Assembly: GCA_019055375.1 (NCBI GenBank)
Contig: JAHQIW010006966.1
Coordinates: 62,001 to 126,000 of the forward strand
DNA length: 64,000 nt
DNA from: Parelaphostrongylus tenuis
Taxonomy: Eukaryota > Nematoda > Chromadorea > Rhabditida > Metastrongylidae
Direction: 5' to 3'
A program made the translations under genes and the position numbers. The notes under the pieces were generated by a model that did not search any database, was not told the DNA's origin, and saw nothing but the letters and a program-made list of their open reading frames with translations. This document shows, piece by piece, positions 32,291 through 43,895 of the stretch (its first letter is position 1; every line of letters starts with the position of its first letter).

Positions 32291-32689
32291 GGATTTATTA
32301 GTACTTGTATGGTCAAATTTTATGAAAGGAGCACTACATCGTCACAAAAACATGGTAGACCACTACAGTGACTTTTATGAGGCTATTTTTAGTGATCTTT
32401 ACAAAAAGAACAAATTTTTAATTACAAGTAGATATATGGAAAACCATGCCATTAAAACTACAGAATAAGTCTGGTATGTAATTCTATTGAGATCCCAACT
32501 CCTAGAGTACACCATTAATCCGAATATTGCGAAGTTACCGATGACAATCTCAAGAGGTGTGCAGTGCGAATTTTGGCAAGCAGTCTGCTGTTTTATAAAA
32601 CTTCCATCACTATAATGACCTTATAATAGTGTATGAAATAGGAGCATAACAAAACTTATTACTCTATCGTTTTTTTGACCCGTACCACA

Positions 32690-32928
32690 GCTTTTTTTTT
32701 AATGTGCAGATCTCTTAGTACTTTTAGTACTTAACTCGTATCGATTTGTCTTCTCCAAAAACGCCGTAGTACAGTGGTTGAGCACGTCTTTGCTACAATT
32801 TCGAGGATAGTCTTGCTGTAGCTTTCCATAGAGCGTTCGTTGTTGACTGTCAAAAAGTGTTGAGGATTAGAGATTGACCCCGCACCACAACGAACACAAC
32901 AACCACTCGGCCACGCCCCACCCTTCCA
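32690..32928 (-). mobile_element. SINE family 2 copy
   Basis: The minus-strand head GGGGCGTGGCCGAGTGGTTG at 32928 is a Ser/Leu-tRNA-like A box, followed by GGGGTCAATCTC as B box. The body AGTCAACAACGAACGC and CAGCAAGACTATCCTCG ends in a tail with AGATCTGCACATT near 32690-32705, shared with the copy at 45228. Confidence 0.75.
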
Positions 32929-35900
32929 GATATGAATAACATAGAAAGGTTTATATCATATATTCTTCCCATAGCATATGCCATTCATTTAATTTCAAAA
33001 GCAGCATGACTATGTAGTGGAGGAGTGCTTTTTCTTCACATACAAATGTTTCAAATGCACCAAAAAATGGAAAAGTGTATAAAAGAACATGGAGGCATAA
33101 ATAGAATAACAGAAACGGACAAATTTTATCAAAACGGAGAAATAACTCAAATCAAATAACAAAAATGGTGCCGTGTCAATAGCGCTACACGCTGCAATTT
33201 CTATTGTCGTCGCCAAGGGACGAAATGCTAGCATGAACTCTTTTCGATTATCGCATAGTGGCATTGCCTACTGAGTGGAACAAAAGAAAAGAAACAGGAA
33301 GCAGAAATGCTAAAGAAAATGTGCTGTTGAGTTGATGCTCATAGCAATAGCATCGCTTCTATTCGATTCGTTGTCGTTGGTGATGAGACCTAACCAGCTG
33401 TGTGGCTGGCTGCCTGATTACAATCAATGAAAAGCTGCCATTCGCCTGGCGACCTGACTCCGGACCTACGCCCGGCTGCGCGGGTCCAGTCGACTGCAAT
33501 TTGTCATTTCGTGCCCAACCAGTTATTTCCTGCTAAGGAAACATCACAGTACAATTCTAAAAAATCGCATTTCGCTATGTCCATTAATTAATGCTCGTAT
33601 GTGAATCTTCCTGATTGCTCTCGTTTTTTTTCAAATAAGCCATCATGAAGCCAATACTCCGTTGTCGTGGCGATTACTGATCCTGCTCTCGAAGCGCTCA
33701 ACACTTCCACGTCCATGCATCACGATTTCGGAGTATACACGACTGTATCGCTTTCAAATTCGTCCTTTTCTTGCTTATAAAAATTTTGAACAAAACGAAC
33801 TATAAAGGCAGGAATTTGATACCAGATTGAAAGAAATTGGTTTAGCGCGTTCTTGAGGATTACTGATTACAAGAAAGAAACTAATTGCGATTCACATAGA
33901 TTTTGTGCTCCAGTTGCATGGAGACACGGTTCATGAAAGTGTTGAACACCGCTAAGCTACATGGACACAGAGTGATCCAACTAAACTACAGCACGCTCAG
34001 GTTGCTATAAAGGGATCTTTCAGTTTGCTTCAAAAACAAACATTTGCCAAGAATTTTCCATCCAGATGCTTATCTTCTCGTCCTGTCCACTAATTTTATC
34101 TTTTCACTGTAGCGACGCGATGAAAAGCTTAACGAAGGTTTCTCTTGGTGCTATACCTCCTATCACCGGAGATGGTAACAATGCCATGGATGGGGATGGA
34201 CAGCGATCTGTGTGTGGTGTTGACATGAATTCGTTTGTACAGACACTATTACGATTACCATACTGAAAGCAATTCTACGCTACGAGAAGCATAACAGTTC
34301 GATAGAAAACGGTATCCCCAATACGGCATACTCGATGGCGTTCTAATAAACAACTTCGAGTTGTATGGAATACAGTGCAACCAATATAAAGTTAATGACC
34401 ACTTTTAGCTTTAGACCAGAGTCTCTCAGCTCATAGAATCTTTGAAGATTTGGAATAGGAACCATGGAGACCTGCAAGTCCTTGTCTACAAGATATATGC
34501 TTTTTTATTGTACCAAAGTGAAATTACGGTCTTCTGAAGCCTACGACACATATTTTCATCGCATTTTTGTTACAAGGCTCTTGTTTCGAGCACAAATGGA
34601 ATCGAATGAGCGGAAGTGAGTCTAATTGTGAACGATGATTCTTTAGTTTATAGTTTATATTTAAATATAACCCTGGTTGGGTTAGAAATTCCAAAAAGTG
34701 AGTTTAGTTGTAGATCTGAGATTTTTAATTCTGAACAGTTATAAAATCAAAAGAACACTGCACAATAACCACAGAACTGAACGGCGGACGAAAGTCTCCT
34801 GTATCAATATAAGAAGTTCTTAGCTTCCCATCCTTTCTACTAATTGAAAATTGTTGACATTCCTTGAAAAAATCATCTTTGGTGCAATGTTTTGATAAAA
34901 CTCTGCGATAAGTAATATTTTGACTTCCTCCTTTTTTGTGAACCAGTTATCAATTATGATCAATAACTAGTAAAGGAAAAGTCCAACATAAACTAATCAT
35001 TCAAGGTGCCAAGCATGATAATCGGCAACCGCTGAAGAAATCAATAAAAATTGTTGAACTTTAAGACGGTGAAATCTTTGAAAGTTCAATTTAGATTACC
35101 GAAAAATTCATGTTTGAAGGTGAAAAACCTGTTAGTCTACGCCCTTTTCACAAGGACTACTATTTTTTACCTCAATAACTGCCTAAATTTCATATTTTAA
35201 CGGCACTATGTGAAATATAGCCAGGAGTGCTGAGATGAGAACAAAACATCCAAGCTTGGCTGTGAAGAACTCGGTGGTACCCTTTCGGTGACTCACTATC
35301 TTACACTATACCATCAAGGCCCTCGCTCTGCCTTTCTTTTATCAGGGTTTTAACCCATTCGGTGGCTATCAACACTCAAAGGAACCACTATCCATAACGA
35401 ACAGAACAGACTGTACAACAACAGCCCTTTTTAGATAATACCCTGTAGGAATTGAATGAAGGAAGATGTTACTGAATCGTATGGCGAGAAAAGTGTGGCC
35501 CATATTTGGGTCGTATTTTCGTAAGTGGCTTAAAATCGCTCCTCTACTGAACACCAAATATAAGACAATGTAGAGGCATGGTGAAACACATGACGACAGC
35601 CCTTACCGATCGCAAGTTTAGAATTAGTCCTGTTAAGTGCGAGAAAAAATATTTTCACAGAAGTTAACACATGCGTGACCATATGGACACCATAGTGTCC
35701 ACATAGTCTACGCCTAGATTGCGGCGCACACGATTCTTTGATTTTCGCTTTTCAAAACTTCAAAGCACCGTAGCAGTAATACTTTTTATCCAATTTCTTA
35801 TTTATGGTCCAAAAGAGTGACCATTTCGGAAATTCAAATTTCCGAGTTTTTACTGACTATTGATCACTAAATAGAATCTGATTTAGACGTGCATCTCGAT

Positions 35901-36664
35901 TTCTTGCCAATAGCACGACTGGGTGTCGGCCAGTTACGTGATGTTGGCTGCTGCCGTGAATTTAGCTGATAGATGCGTAAATATTGTAAGCAAATGATGA
36001 AGACAAAACCATGAGCTTAGTTATCAAAGCACTCGTCTTTCACTACAGCACGCAAAGAACAGTGGTAATACAACATAAGGGGGACCCATGTTTATCCTGG
36101 TTTCGACCATCAAAAAACGTTCATCCAAAGCAAGAGGAAGGACTGTTTAGTGAGAAAAATGAACGCAGTGGCAGTTCATAGTATTTTTGTACGAGTTATC
36201 ACAATGAAAAAAAGAGATTTGAAATAACCATAAAAATAACTATGTAAACCAACACATATAGCGAGCAAATAACGAAATCAACTCGAAGTGCCTCGATAAA
36301 TCGAGTCAGATTTGAGGAAAAAGTCTCGTCTAATTTCTATAGCTCAATTAAGACGAGGAAGGACTAAATGGAGAGTGAAGCGAGACAGAGGAAATGAGTC
36401 ACAATGAGGATGACCATTGTCTCGAAAAGCTATTGCGAGACCAGTGGGAGAGTCTGCCACGTATGGCGTGTTGAACATGTCTATCATGTTACAATACATA
36501 ACAACGTAGGAGTAGTGTAGTGAACATACGGCTGTATGAAGAGACAAAATCTTTCTTTACACTCGACACCGGTTTTCAACTGATAGGTGAGAATGAATAA
36601 TTTTAGCAGCTCAAAGGATAGAAACACTTCCTGTATACTTATCGATCCTGTTGCCGTTCAAATG
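32929..36664. other. Gene-poor stretch, no firm feature
   Basis: A GC-richer patch at 33400-33500 stands out from the AT-rich surroundings but matches nothing else here. A plus-strand open segment ending at 34266 follows a reasonable acceptor (TTCACTGTAG at about 34102-34111) and encodes ITGDGNNAMDGDGQRSVCG, with no recognised family. A minus frame at 35369-35545 after TTCAG is also open. None has enough support to call. Confidence 0.35.
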
Positions 36665-36666
36665 TC

Positions 36667-36965
36667 GCATGCGCCGCAGCGCAGTGGTTAGAGGTGCTCT
36701 TCGTCGCACACAACGCCCATAGTTCGATCTCGCTTTCATGGCTCACCAAGCTATCCATCGTTCTCGGGTCGATAGATAGGTACCGGCCTGGTGGTAGACT
36801 TGTCTGGAAGGATAAGCAGTACGGACTCGATGGGGCGGGAGACCACCGCGAATCATTCTAAGAGCCTAATATGCATTCAATCACCTCAGACAAAGTTAAG
36901 AATTAAACACGAATGCATGGTGCATCCCTCAAGGAATGATCAACAGCGATAGCTCTGTCCTTTTG
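36667..36965 (+). mobile_element. SINE family 1 copy
   Basis: Head CGCCGCAGCGCAGTGGTTAG, B-box variant TAGTTCGATCTC, body GGAGACCACCGCGAATCATT, and 3' box ATGATCAACAGCGATAGC. Moderately diverged, no clear target-site duplication. Confidence 0.8.
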
Positions 36966-38025
36966 ATCTGCATCAGAGATACCACGGAATGTGTTTCATT
37001 GAAAGTTTCTAAATGTCATTTATTCAAGACGAAAAATCCGTCTCACATTCTTTTCTGCAGAACTTTAATTACTTAGTAGATCACTGAACATTCGGTAATA
37101 TTTATCTTGAACGACGTCATACTAATTCGTGGACTCATCAAAGTTTGAATGGGAGAAATCCTTTGACTGTTATTTATTTGAGCTGTGGTTACTGGAATGT
37201 CCTTAACTTTCCTATTTCACACACCAAAAATCTGAGCGGTAATGAGCGACTTTCATTTCAGTTCCAGTTCTCAGAGTGAATTATAGTTGGCATAAAGTGG
37301 GGCGGTTGTTAAAAGTATGAAATAGAAACGCTTAAGTATGCAAAACACTTCCAAATGTTGGCAGTAATGTTTTCGTACTATGAACTATACTACCCTATAT
37401 TATAATGGCGGATTTCGCCCATTACATCGTCCGTGAGCGGTCGGTTGATTATCTTACCTACTTTTGCTTTTGATTTCGGCCCGACATCATCACCGAATCA
37501 ACAAGTAGGAAGCCCGGCCGAGGATCCGTCGCCGAAATCTATTCCCTGAAAGCGACAATTGAGGACATGAAAACGCCCTTGCAACGTTACCTCAGGAAAC
37601 CAACGAATATCAAAGGTATAATCCGCGATATGCCATTTGGAATATGTCCTGGGGTCCGCACGACTAGTGAGGACGGACCGTCTAAGTATCTAAGTATCTA
37701 AGTTTGTAAATAGCATCATATACTGATGACCATAGAGCGAGTATAGACACGATTCTCCAAAAAATCTGTAATGCTGTCCGTCTTTCCTCAATCAAATTCA
37801 TTTGAACTTCCACCACAAAACGTCTCAGCGTTTCATTGCTTTTCATACAAATTGTTGCTAAAAAATCAACTTTTTCTTAATTTGGGCATTGCTAATTAAT
37901 CACATAATCCATGGTGATTGAGCGAAAGCACTAAGCTGATAAAAAACATTTATTTCCTCGGCCGACATCTTCACACGTTTCGTATTCTATGGAGCCCATT
38001 GTTGTGAGCCTATACTTCACAGTCG
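36966..38025. other. Mostly unrecognised; short repeat at about 37640-37670
   Basis: GTCCTGGGGTCCGCACGACT at about 37647 has an inverted counterpart near 60785-60805 (GGTAGTGCGGACCCCAGC), so a low-copy repeat passes through here. The GC-richer block 37390-37680 has no open frame of note. Confidence 0.4.
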
Positions 38026-38180
38026 TTGAGCGCTTGTGGCATAGTGCTTGGAGACACAGACGCTCCACGATACACACGTAGTCGATCAATCGATGTCCAA
38101 TGGTACGATTCCGTGCTTAAGGCTTACCAACCCTTCCATTTTTCCGGATTCGGTGAATTGTTACCAGACTTGTCGGAGAA
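38026..38180 (+). mobile_element. SINE family 1, 5' half only
   Basis: Head CGCTTGTGGCATAGTGCTTG, then TGGTACGATTCC as B box, AAGGCTTACCAACCC and GGTGAATTGTTACCAGACTT. The body stops near 38180, where an inverted repeat begins. Confidence 0.65.
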
Positions 38181-38189
38181 GAAGTCATT

Positions 38190-38502
38190 CCTCAGCCACC
38201 ACTCTTTCTTCAGTATCTCACTGTCATAGCTATCAGCCACCAACAGGCTTGGTTGAGTGTACACATATCGCTTTTCGAACCCAGTTAAACTGACATTCAT
38301 TGTCCATATATATTACTCAAGATTCCTCATGTTTTAACTGCTCTTCTCGCAGTGTTGCGATGTTTCGAATATACCTAAGAGAATTGAGTGGTGAGCAAAA
38401 ATTCGACCTCAGACGATATGTACTCACCCGACCAAACCTTCTAACCGTTGATAGGTGATAGCTATGATAGTGAGATATCGAAGAATGAGTGAGGGGTAAG
38501 CG
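38190..38502. mobile_element. Small foldback element
   Basis: CAGTATCTCACTGTCATAGC near 38211 and the segment to 38270 pair with 38400-38500 (GCTATGATAGTGAGATATCG at 38461). Arms are about 80 bp with 15-20% mismatch and a spacer of about 125 bp. It is wedged between a SINE1 fragment and a SINE3 copy. Confidence 0.6.
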
Positions 38503-38503
38503 T

Positions 38504-38592
38504 GGCCTCCGTGGTGTAGTGGTAGAACGTGCCCCCTGGTATGGGTGAAACGCGGGTTTAACTGCCGTCTGAGGCCGATTTTTGCTCACCAC
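38504..38592 (+). mobile_element. SINE family 3 copy with tRNA-like fold
   Basis: GGCCTCC at 38504 can pair with the 3' GAGGCC at about 38571, giving a tRNA-like acceptor stem. GTGGTGTAGTGGTAG is a Gly-tRNA-like A box and GCGGGTTTAACTGCC a B box. The T stem has a mismatch. The tail CCGATTTTTGCTCACCACT recurs in the copies at 41745 and 53012, so this is a SINE or tRNA pseudogene and not a working tRNA gene. An inverted tail fragment lies at 38390-38420. Confidence 0.6.
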
Positions 38593-38921
38593 TTAGTTGC
38601 TTAAAGTATTGATAAGCTGTTAATCGTGGAGTTTGAAAGACTCATCAAAAATGTAAAGTATGAATGATCAAATAAGTATCGAATAAATACCATGTTTGTG
38701 ATGCAGCGTGCACCTTTTACAGAATACCCAAAAGGCTAAAGGCTGAGAGTGGTGCACAGCGTAAACACTTTGCTTTGTTGGATTGGAAGAAACAAAAGTA
38801 GAGTCAGAGCTTACTCATAGAAATGAATTGTTATTTATAAATTAAGGATGTGAATTTAGCGATGTTCCCCTATCATTAGACTATTTATATTGCTTGGTAA
38901 ACGGCATTTCCACACGGCAAC

Positions 38922-39086
38922 ATGGAATATACAGAAACTTATTCATTTGCACACAGAGGAAAGCCGCCAACAATCTCAGTTCACGGTAGCTGTGGTAATG
39001 CACTGGCCCTAGCTGAAGCGCTGAAGGATAAATACCGCCATAGACAACTATGCATTAGATTTCTGCGATTCTTCGTGTGCATTTAG
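38922..39086 (+). CDS. Small open reading frame, 54 codons, unknown
   Basis: ATG at 38922 to TAG at 39084-39086. The product begins MEYTETYSFAHRGK and includes GNALALAEALKDKYRHRQ. Composition is protein-like and less AT-biased than the surroundings, but no splice sites, family or second copy supports it. Chance is a real possibility. Confidence 0.22.
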   Translation: MEYTETYSFAHRGKPPTISVHGSCGNALALAEALKDKYRHRQLCIRFLRFFVCI

Positions 39087-39454
39087 TGTTTCGATGGTTG
39101 GTGATTTGAGATTTCTTTTTAATTATTAATAGTGCTGTCGTTTTAATTGTGCGATGTTTTATTCAACCAGCTTTCACTTCAATCACTACCAGTTCAAAAA
39201 AAAAGATGGCGTCAGAACGTTAGCCGCAATAAATTTTCGAAATAACTCTATCTGAGATTCGTAAAGCAAGACATCAAGCTAATTTCAATGTGATGTCATA
39301 ACAAAACAGAATTGCTTCCTTTTCTTCTATATCTCAAAAGATTTTTTTCCGTCTACTACAAAGTACAGTGGAAAACTCACGTACTCGATGTTTGCTCATA
39401 TCATTCAAATCCGTAAGTTTTTTTTTTGATAATTTTGAAATTCGATATACTTTG

Positions 39455-40555
39455 AGAGACTGTTCTAAACCGGTACATGTCCATTGTAAAGCGAAATATG
39501 AATATTCGACCCCGTTTGTTGGGCAAGAAGCTTTTATAGGAATGTGAGTGATCATTTGAAGGCTTGAATCTCTGGGTACAGCCTCACTTGACCGCTTTTC
39601 GAAAAAGGCCTTTGTTGACGTTCTTGTGGAAGAAATCTCTTATGTTTCACACACGCATTTTTCTCGCAATGCAGAGCTCTTTCTTCGGATTATCAGTATC
39701 CATTCGATAGAATAATGTTTTCTACTCCAACCTCTGCTTATTTTCTTGTAAAACCGTTTTTCTCTGCAGAGCAGCTGAGGAGATAAGTTGAATTTACATA
39801 CACAAGCAAGTGGTCTTTGGTAAATTCACGGGCAGCTAAGTGAGGCGGCAAGGTGGGTTGACGCGATGGTCGGTCGATTTTCGAGCATATGAACGTGTAG
39901 AGGAAATTTCGTAGTATCTGAATCTCTTCGAATCACTATGGGAAGCAATAAAGGAGTCTGGCCTCCTGAATTCCACTAATGAGATAGTAGTGGTGACTGA
40001 TTTTCTCCGTATTCATGGCAAAATAGAAGTATTTAAAGTCTTTTTGTAGGATAGTCATATGTTTCATTCACAGTTTTCATTCAAAGCGAAAAAACAACTC
40101 CTCATTGTATAACAAAAATCGCACTTTCATGATAGCGGTCGAAAACTGATAGGTCATCGCGGCAGCCCACCGTGCCGCCTGACCCCGCGGTCAGTGTTTT
40201 AGCCAAAAACCACGCCCTCGCGCATGCGAATTCTTATTCTGCCTGCTGCACTGCAAAGAAACGATCTATCCAGAAAATAAGCACAGCGTTCGAATCAGCA
40301 AATGTTACGCTATCGAATGGCTACACTAACAGTAAAAAAAAGTACCCTGTCCGGAGAGAAATATGCGTGCGTGTAACATAAGTTTATTTCCAACTTCACA
40401 GCGTTACAAAAGGGTCTTTCAAAAACCAGCCACGTACTGCTCAAGTCAGATATCTAAGCTTTGAAACCTTGCTAACATTCCTATGAAAAGTTTTTGTCCA
40501 GCAAATGCGGTGCAACATTCACTTGTTGCCTTACAATGGGCAAGAACCTTTAAGC
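39455..40555. mobile_element. M1 inverted-repeat element, longest copy
   Basis: The terminal inverted repeat is the longest of the M1 copies: CCATTGTAAAGCGAAATATG at 39480 and the stretch through GAAGCTTTTATAGGAATG pair with 40460-40550 (CATTCCTATGAAAAGTTTTT, then TGCCTTACAATGGGC). Interior landmarks include GTAAAACCGTTTTTC, TTACGCTATCGAATGGC and GGAGAGAAATATGCG. The right arm abuts the hammerhead foldback at 40540. Confidence 0.75.
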
Positions 40556-40579
40556 CTTTTGGAGGCTTGGTATGTCAGT

Positions 40580-40622
40580 GGCTGACGTATGTTTCAGCGG
40601 TCTCGTCCACCTTGTCTAAGCC
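40580..40622 (-). ncRNA. Degenerate hammerhead, left arm
   Basis: Minus strand: stem I GGCT (40622-40619) pairs with AGCC (40583-40580), stem II GGTGG pairs with CCGCT through wobble pairs, and GAAAC is at 40595-40591 with cleavage triplet GTC. The first core strand reads TAGACAA, so it should be inactive. Confidence 0.5.
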
Positions 40623-40974
40623 TCACTCCCCACTTGTTACTCCTCCTGATAGTAGCGAACGGGGAAACATATTAGGACCAAACAACGTGAAATCATGTCT
40701 CAACTTTTTTCCGGCAAACGGCTTGCGGCTGTCATTAAATATATTAATAAATTCTTTTCATTAACTGTTTTTTGTAAGCCTAAAAAGTAGTTGATTGAAA
40801 GACATATCACATTTCTATAACAAGGCTTTTGGAAAACAGTTGATTGTAAGCAATGCCCATCTAATTAATGACGGTAGCAAATCATCGACTGGAAATTGGT
40901 TGGACAATATTTCACGTTGCTACTTCCAACATGTTTCCACGTTCCTTACTATCATAGGGGTGACTGGCGAGGCG

Positions 40975-41020
40975 CGTTGCTCTGATGAAGCGGGCGAGAC
41001 CGCCGAATTGTGCGCGAGCC
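40975..41020 (+). ncRNA. Degenerate hammerhead, right arm
   Basis: CTGATGA at 40982-40988 is intact and stem II GCGG pairs with CCGC (loop GCGAGA). The second core strand is GAATT instead of GAAAC, which should abolish cleavage. Confidence 0.5.
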
Positions 41021-41264
41021 GCTGAGATACCAAACCTTAATAAAGCTTGAAACAGTCCTTCAGAATATATTAAAGCTCTACAATGACGTTTTTGGAATAG
41101 TTAATTGAAAGGCGATCACAGATCGGACTGATTTTCTATAACTTTGGCATTACTCATCAAATGCATGATCTTTGTTAAATGAACCTGTAGCATGATGCTG
41201 TAAAAACAATTTTACTCAACCGACGTTTTGATGCTTTTTATCTTCCTTGGAGCCGATTTTGAAT

Positions 41265-41415
41265 TGATTACCCACAGTCGCTCGTCCTCGTTGTGGTCTT
41301 TGTCCTTGTTGTTAATCGAGTCGAATTTTCTTCGCTGGAACACCGCCCAAATAAAACCTCGCTTGGCGATGACTTTATACGGGGCGATTGTTGATGACAG
41401 TAATGTCCAGTGAAA
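41265..41415 (+). repeat. Dispersed repeat, copy A
   Basis: GTCGAATTTTCTTCG, CGATTGTTGATGACAGTAA and CCTCGTTGTGGTC match the reverse complement of 43765-43895 at roughly 75-80% identity by eye. The two copies are inverted and 2.4 kb apart. No transposon ends were resolved. Confidence 0.55.
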
Positions 41416-41744
41416 TTATTTGTTCTCAGTATACACAATCCATCCTGCAGCAGTCAGTATTATTATTGACTGACATAAATATATGATAATTACAATACGA
41501 ACGACCGTGAGCATTTGATACGAATCAACGGCCTGAAGTAAAAGAAATGCCCCGAAATGTTGATAAAGCATATTTGTTTTTTAACAATTCCGTGCTACAG
41601 GTTCAATCAACGAAATTTGCATCCGCTCGTTGATCGGCAGTAGCAACTTCAAGAATTTGGATGGCAGCCTCAACATTCGATTTTTCTGAAAGATAAAAGG
41701 AATTTAGTTATGATAAAAAACATATTGATGAATGAGTGGTGAGT

Positions 41745-41842
41745 GAGCGGTGACGTCGGTGGTGTAGTGGTAGCGCTCGTATTCGCGATTGATGAATGTG
41801 GGCTCAACTCCCGTCTGAGTTCGAATTTTTGCTTATCACTGA
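41745..41842 (+). mobile_element. SINE family 3 copy
   Basis: A box GTCGGTGGTGTAGTGGTAG, B box GGGCTCAACTCCCG, tail GTTCGAATTTTTGCTTATCA. Confidence 0.65.
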
Positions 41843-42668
41843 ATTCTTTTAAAATATTTTAGGAGCAAAGAACAAGTGTTTCTGATATCGCAGAGATACA
41901 TGTATCACATTTATTACACCTATTATCATCTGCATCTAGGGAAAAAATGGACTCACACTTGTCATTTTCACGTGTTGGATCTATACACTGAGCTCTATTC
42001 CAAACATACGAGCATTATGTTCGTGAGATGAACCTGTAGGTAGAATGGGCTAACAAGGGACTCTTCGCAATGTTTTTGTTGGCGGCTTGACATACTAACT
42101 GGCATTCAATTACCATTGTCGAGTTTTTCATGAGCGAATTTCGTATTTATTCGTTAGTGGCATTCTCAGACTTTTACCAATGTAATTTCAGTTCACTTGA
42201 GTGGCAGGCGATGATAAAGATGGTCATAAACATGTATGTGTGCAAACTCATAGCATAAGTGTGACTGAATATAAATGTTAATCTGACGTTTTGAAGACAA
42301 AGCACCCATTCCCTTCCACTTGCATCCCATCGTGACTACATGGTTGGTTTTGATTTGTGTCCAATTTCCTATACGCCATCTGGACGTGCGCCACGTGACC
42401 TTTCAAATAATCGGTCTCGTAAAACATCATTTTGCATCCCCAAAGTCTAAGTAAAACACGTATGACCTTGTAACAAAGTGTTTTAATTTTCTTACTCATC
42501 TTTGAACGATCGTTTAAATTGAGCATGTCAGTCTCTAATTAGTTTACAGCGAATTCACCAACCATTAGGAGCTCCAAATGTGATTCATATTTGTTCTAAT
42601 ATCAAGAATAGGAACTCTGACAACTCAAATACACATAATAATAATTAGTAGTTACTCTATCGGAATAC
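41843..42668. other. Unassigned; one open minus-strand segment
   Basis: A minus-strand segment following acceptor TTTTACTTAG at about 42453 is open to TAA at 42278 and contains CKMMFYETDYLKGHVAHVQ. It could be a terminal exon, but it does not join in phase to the exons at 42669-43048. Confidence 0.3.
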
Positions 42669-43048
42669 CTGTTCAGACCATTGCGCTCGAGTGGTGCTCT
42701 CATGATGCCGAACTATGATATAAAGAAGGATCATTTCCGTGATAGGCTTCATAAGCTGAACCAAATTCGATTTCGCTCTGGAGCCTCAGCAAACAATAAG
42801 GGCGTGAAAGCAGTAAATGACTAACACCGTTTTTTGAAGCGATTACTCTCAAATTGAGAAATTTCGTTCATATTCGTAAAATCAGTAATCTTTGTCCCTT
42901 TTAGCAAAACAAGTGTAGGGATACAAAGCTTCGGGAAATTCATTACAAGTGGAAATGATCTTGGTTCGATTTGTGTTCTAAGCTCAAGCAGAATTGACGA
43001 AGTCTTCCTCAAGATGACACAGAGTAAAATTACAATGGTAGACCACAT
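42669..43048 (-). CDS. Two phase-compatible exons of an unknown, possibly secreted protein
   Basis: Minus strand. ATG at 43048 lies six bases after acceptor GTTTCAG, so trans-splicing is possible. Exon 1 (42828-43048) opens MWSTIVILLCVIL, a signal-peptide-like hydrophobic start, includes LCIPTLVLLKGTKITDF, and ends in phase 2 at donor GTGTTA. Exon 2 (42669-42777) follows CTCCAG, completes the codon and stays open for 36 codons to donor CAG/GTATTC. Exon 2 is also open in another frame (SEIEFGSAYEAYHGNDPS), so the reading is uncertain. No family was recognised. Confidence 0.3.
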
Positions 43049-43660
43049 ATACTACTGAAACGTAGGAGAGAAAACGTTTTCACTATCACAAAAGCAATTT
43101 GATCTCCAATCTCTGTGATAAGTTCATTTCTTAAGAGCTAAGTTTTCTTATAAACTCTTTTGAGGTGTAAAGAAATCTTTTCCTCTCGTGTGGCCGGGAA
43201 GTTTCGCGACATACTCTCCGAATACTTTGCGCATAGATGCTTCAGTTATTGTTTTCATGTAAACATCATACGTGATAACAAAAATGATAAAAAGTGTTTT
43301 GTGCCTACCATCACCAACATGTCTCTCAGATGCATCACGAAGTCACTGAAGCCATGCCCACGCTGCACTTTTGCCTCCTGTTCAAATGCACTATCGACCG
43401 TCTTTTGCAAATATTTCTACATTGGAACTCAAATTCACATTCGTTTGAGTCGAATCTTCCCCTGGGCACTGCTCAAATGAGAAACGTCACACAGCGATGT
43501 CTTGGACCCAGGTCGAGTGTTAATGATACTGATTGTCCGCTGATATGACTTGTTTTTCAACGGACAAATCATCCTTTAGAAATCGCTCTAACTATTGGTT
43601 TGCACAAAGCGGAATCATAACATTAGTTTCTGAGCGACTTTGCTTCAACTTCGACATTAT
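43049..43660. other. No recognised feature
   Basis: Short open plus-strand frames at 43160-43550 overlap each other in two phases, which argues against coding. Nothing else is seen. Confidence 0.4.
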
Positions 43661-43665
43661 AATTG

Positions 43666-43694
43666 ATCATATATATATATATATATATATATAA
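43666..43694. repeat. AT dinucleotide microsatellite
   Basis: About 14 uninterrupted AT units within 43666-43694, ending in ATAATATTG. Expected to vary in length between individuals. Confidence 0.95.
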
Positions 43695-43764
43695 TATTGT
43701 TATTTAACCCAATAGTACGAAATTTAAAAAAACTTTGAAAAACGAGTATTACTAGCGGACAGTT

Positions 43765-43895
43765 ACTGTAATCAATAATTGTCCTGTGTACAAGGGCACT
43801 GCCGACTGAAATCCTTAATTTGAACGAGGCCGATCGAAAAAAATTCGACTTGAACGAAACGAACACGAGAACCACAACGAGGTCGAACGACTGCG
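43765..43895 (-). repeat. Dispersed repeat, copy B
   Basis: Inverted partner of the copy at 41265-41415. On the plus strand it carries AATTGTCCTGTGTACAAGGG and CCACAACGAGGTCGAACGAC. Confidence 0.55.

Larger units (their letters stand above)
40540..41090. mobile_element. Foldback element with hammerhead remnants in both arms
   Basis: The left arm (about 40545-40700) is the reverse complement of the right arm (about 40905-41080). CACGTTG plus ATGTTTCCACGTTCC near 40931-40945 matches the complement of 40651-40690, and AGCC-CTGA-ATACCAA with AAGCTTGAAAC downstream of the right ribozyme matches the complement of 40545-40580. Hammerheads point outward, as in the 10980 element. The downstream flank (AATAGTTAATTGAAAG) also matches the tandem units at 3407. 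Confidence 0.65.

Noticed and set aside
34066..34266. Insulin-like peptide B chain (RSVCG-D-N-FVQTL)
   Set aside because: Only one cysteine of the pattern is present, there is no A-chain exon, and the start lacks support. The resemblance is too short.
38504..38576. Functional tRNA gene (Gly- or Thr-like)
   Set aside because: The acceptor stem pairs, but the T stem is mismatched, the anticodon arm is irregular, and head plus tail recur at 41745 and 53012 as a SINE.
42278..42453. Beta-gamma crystallin-type domain in an open minus frame
   Set aside because: One motif-like stretch (MFYETDYLKG) without the second motif or a phase-compatible neighbour is insufficient.
43160..43548. Plus-strand gene of about 100 codons
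   Set aside because: Two overlapping frames are equally open, composition is unremarkable, and there are no splice or family signals.
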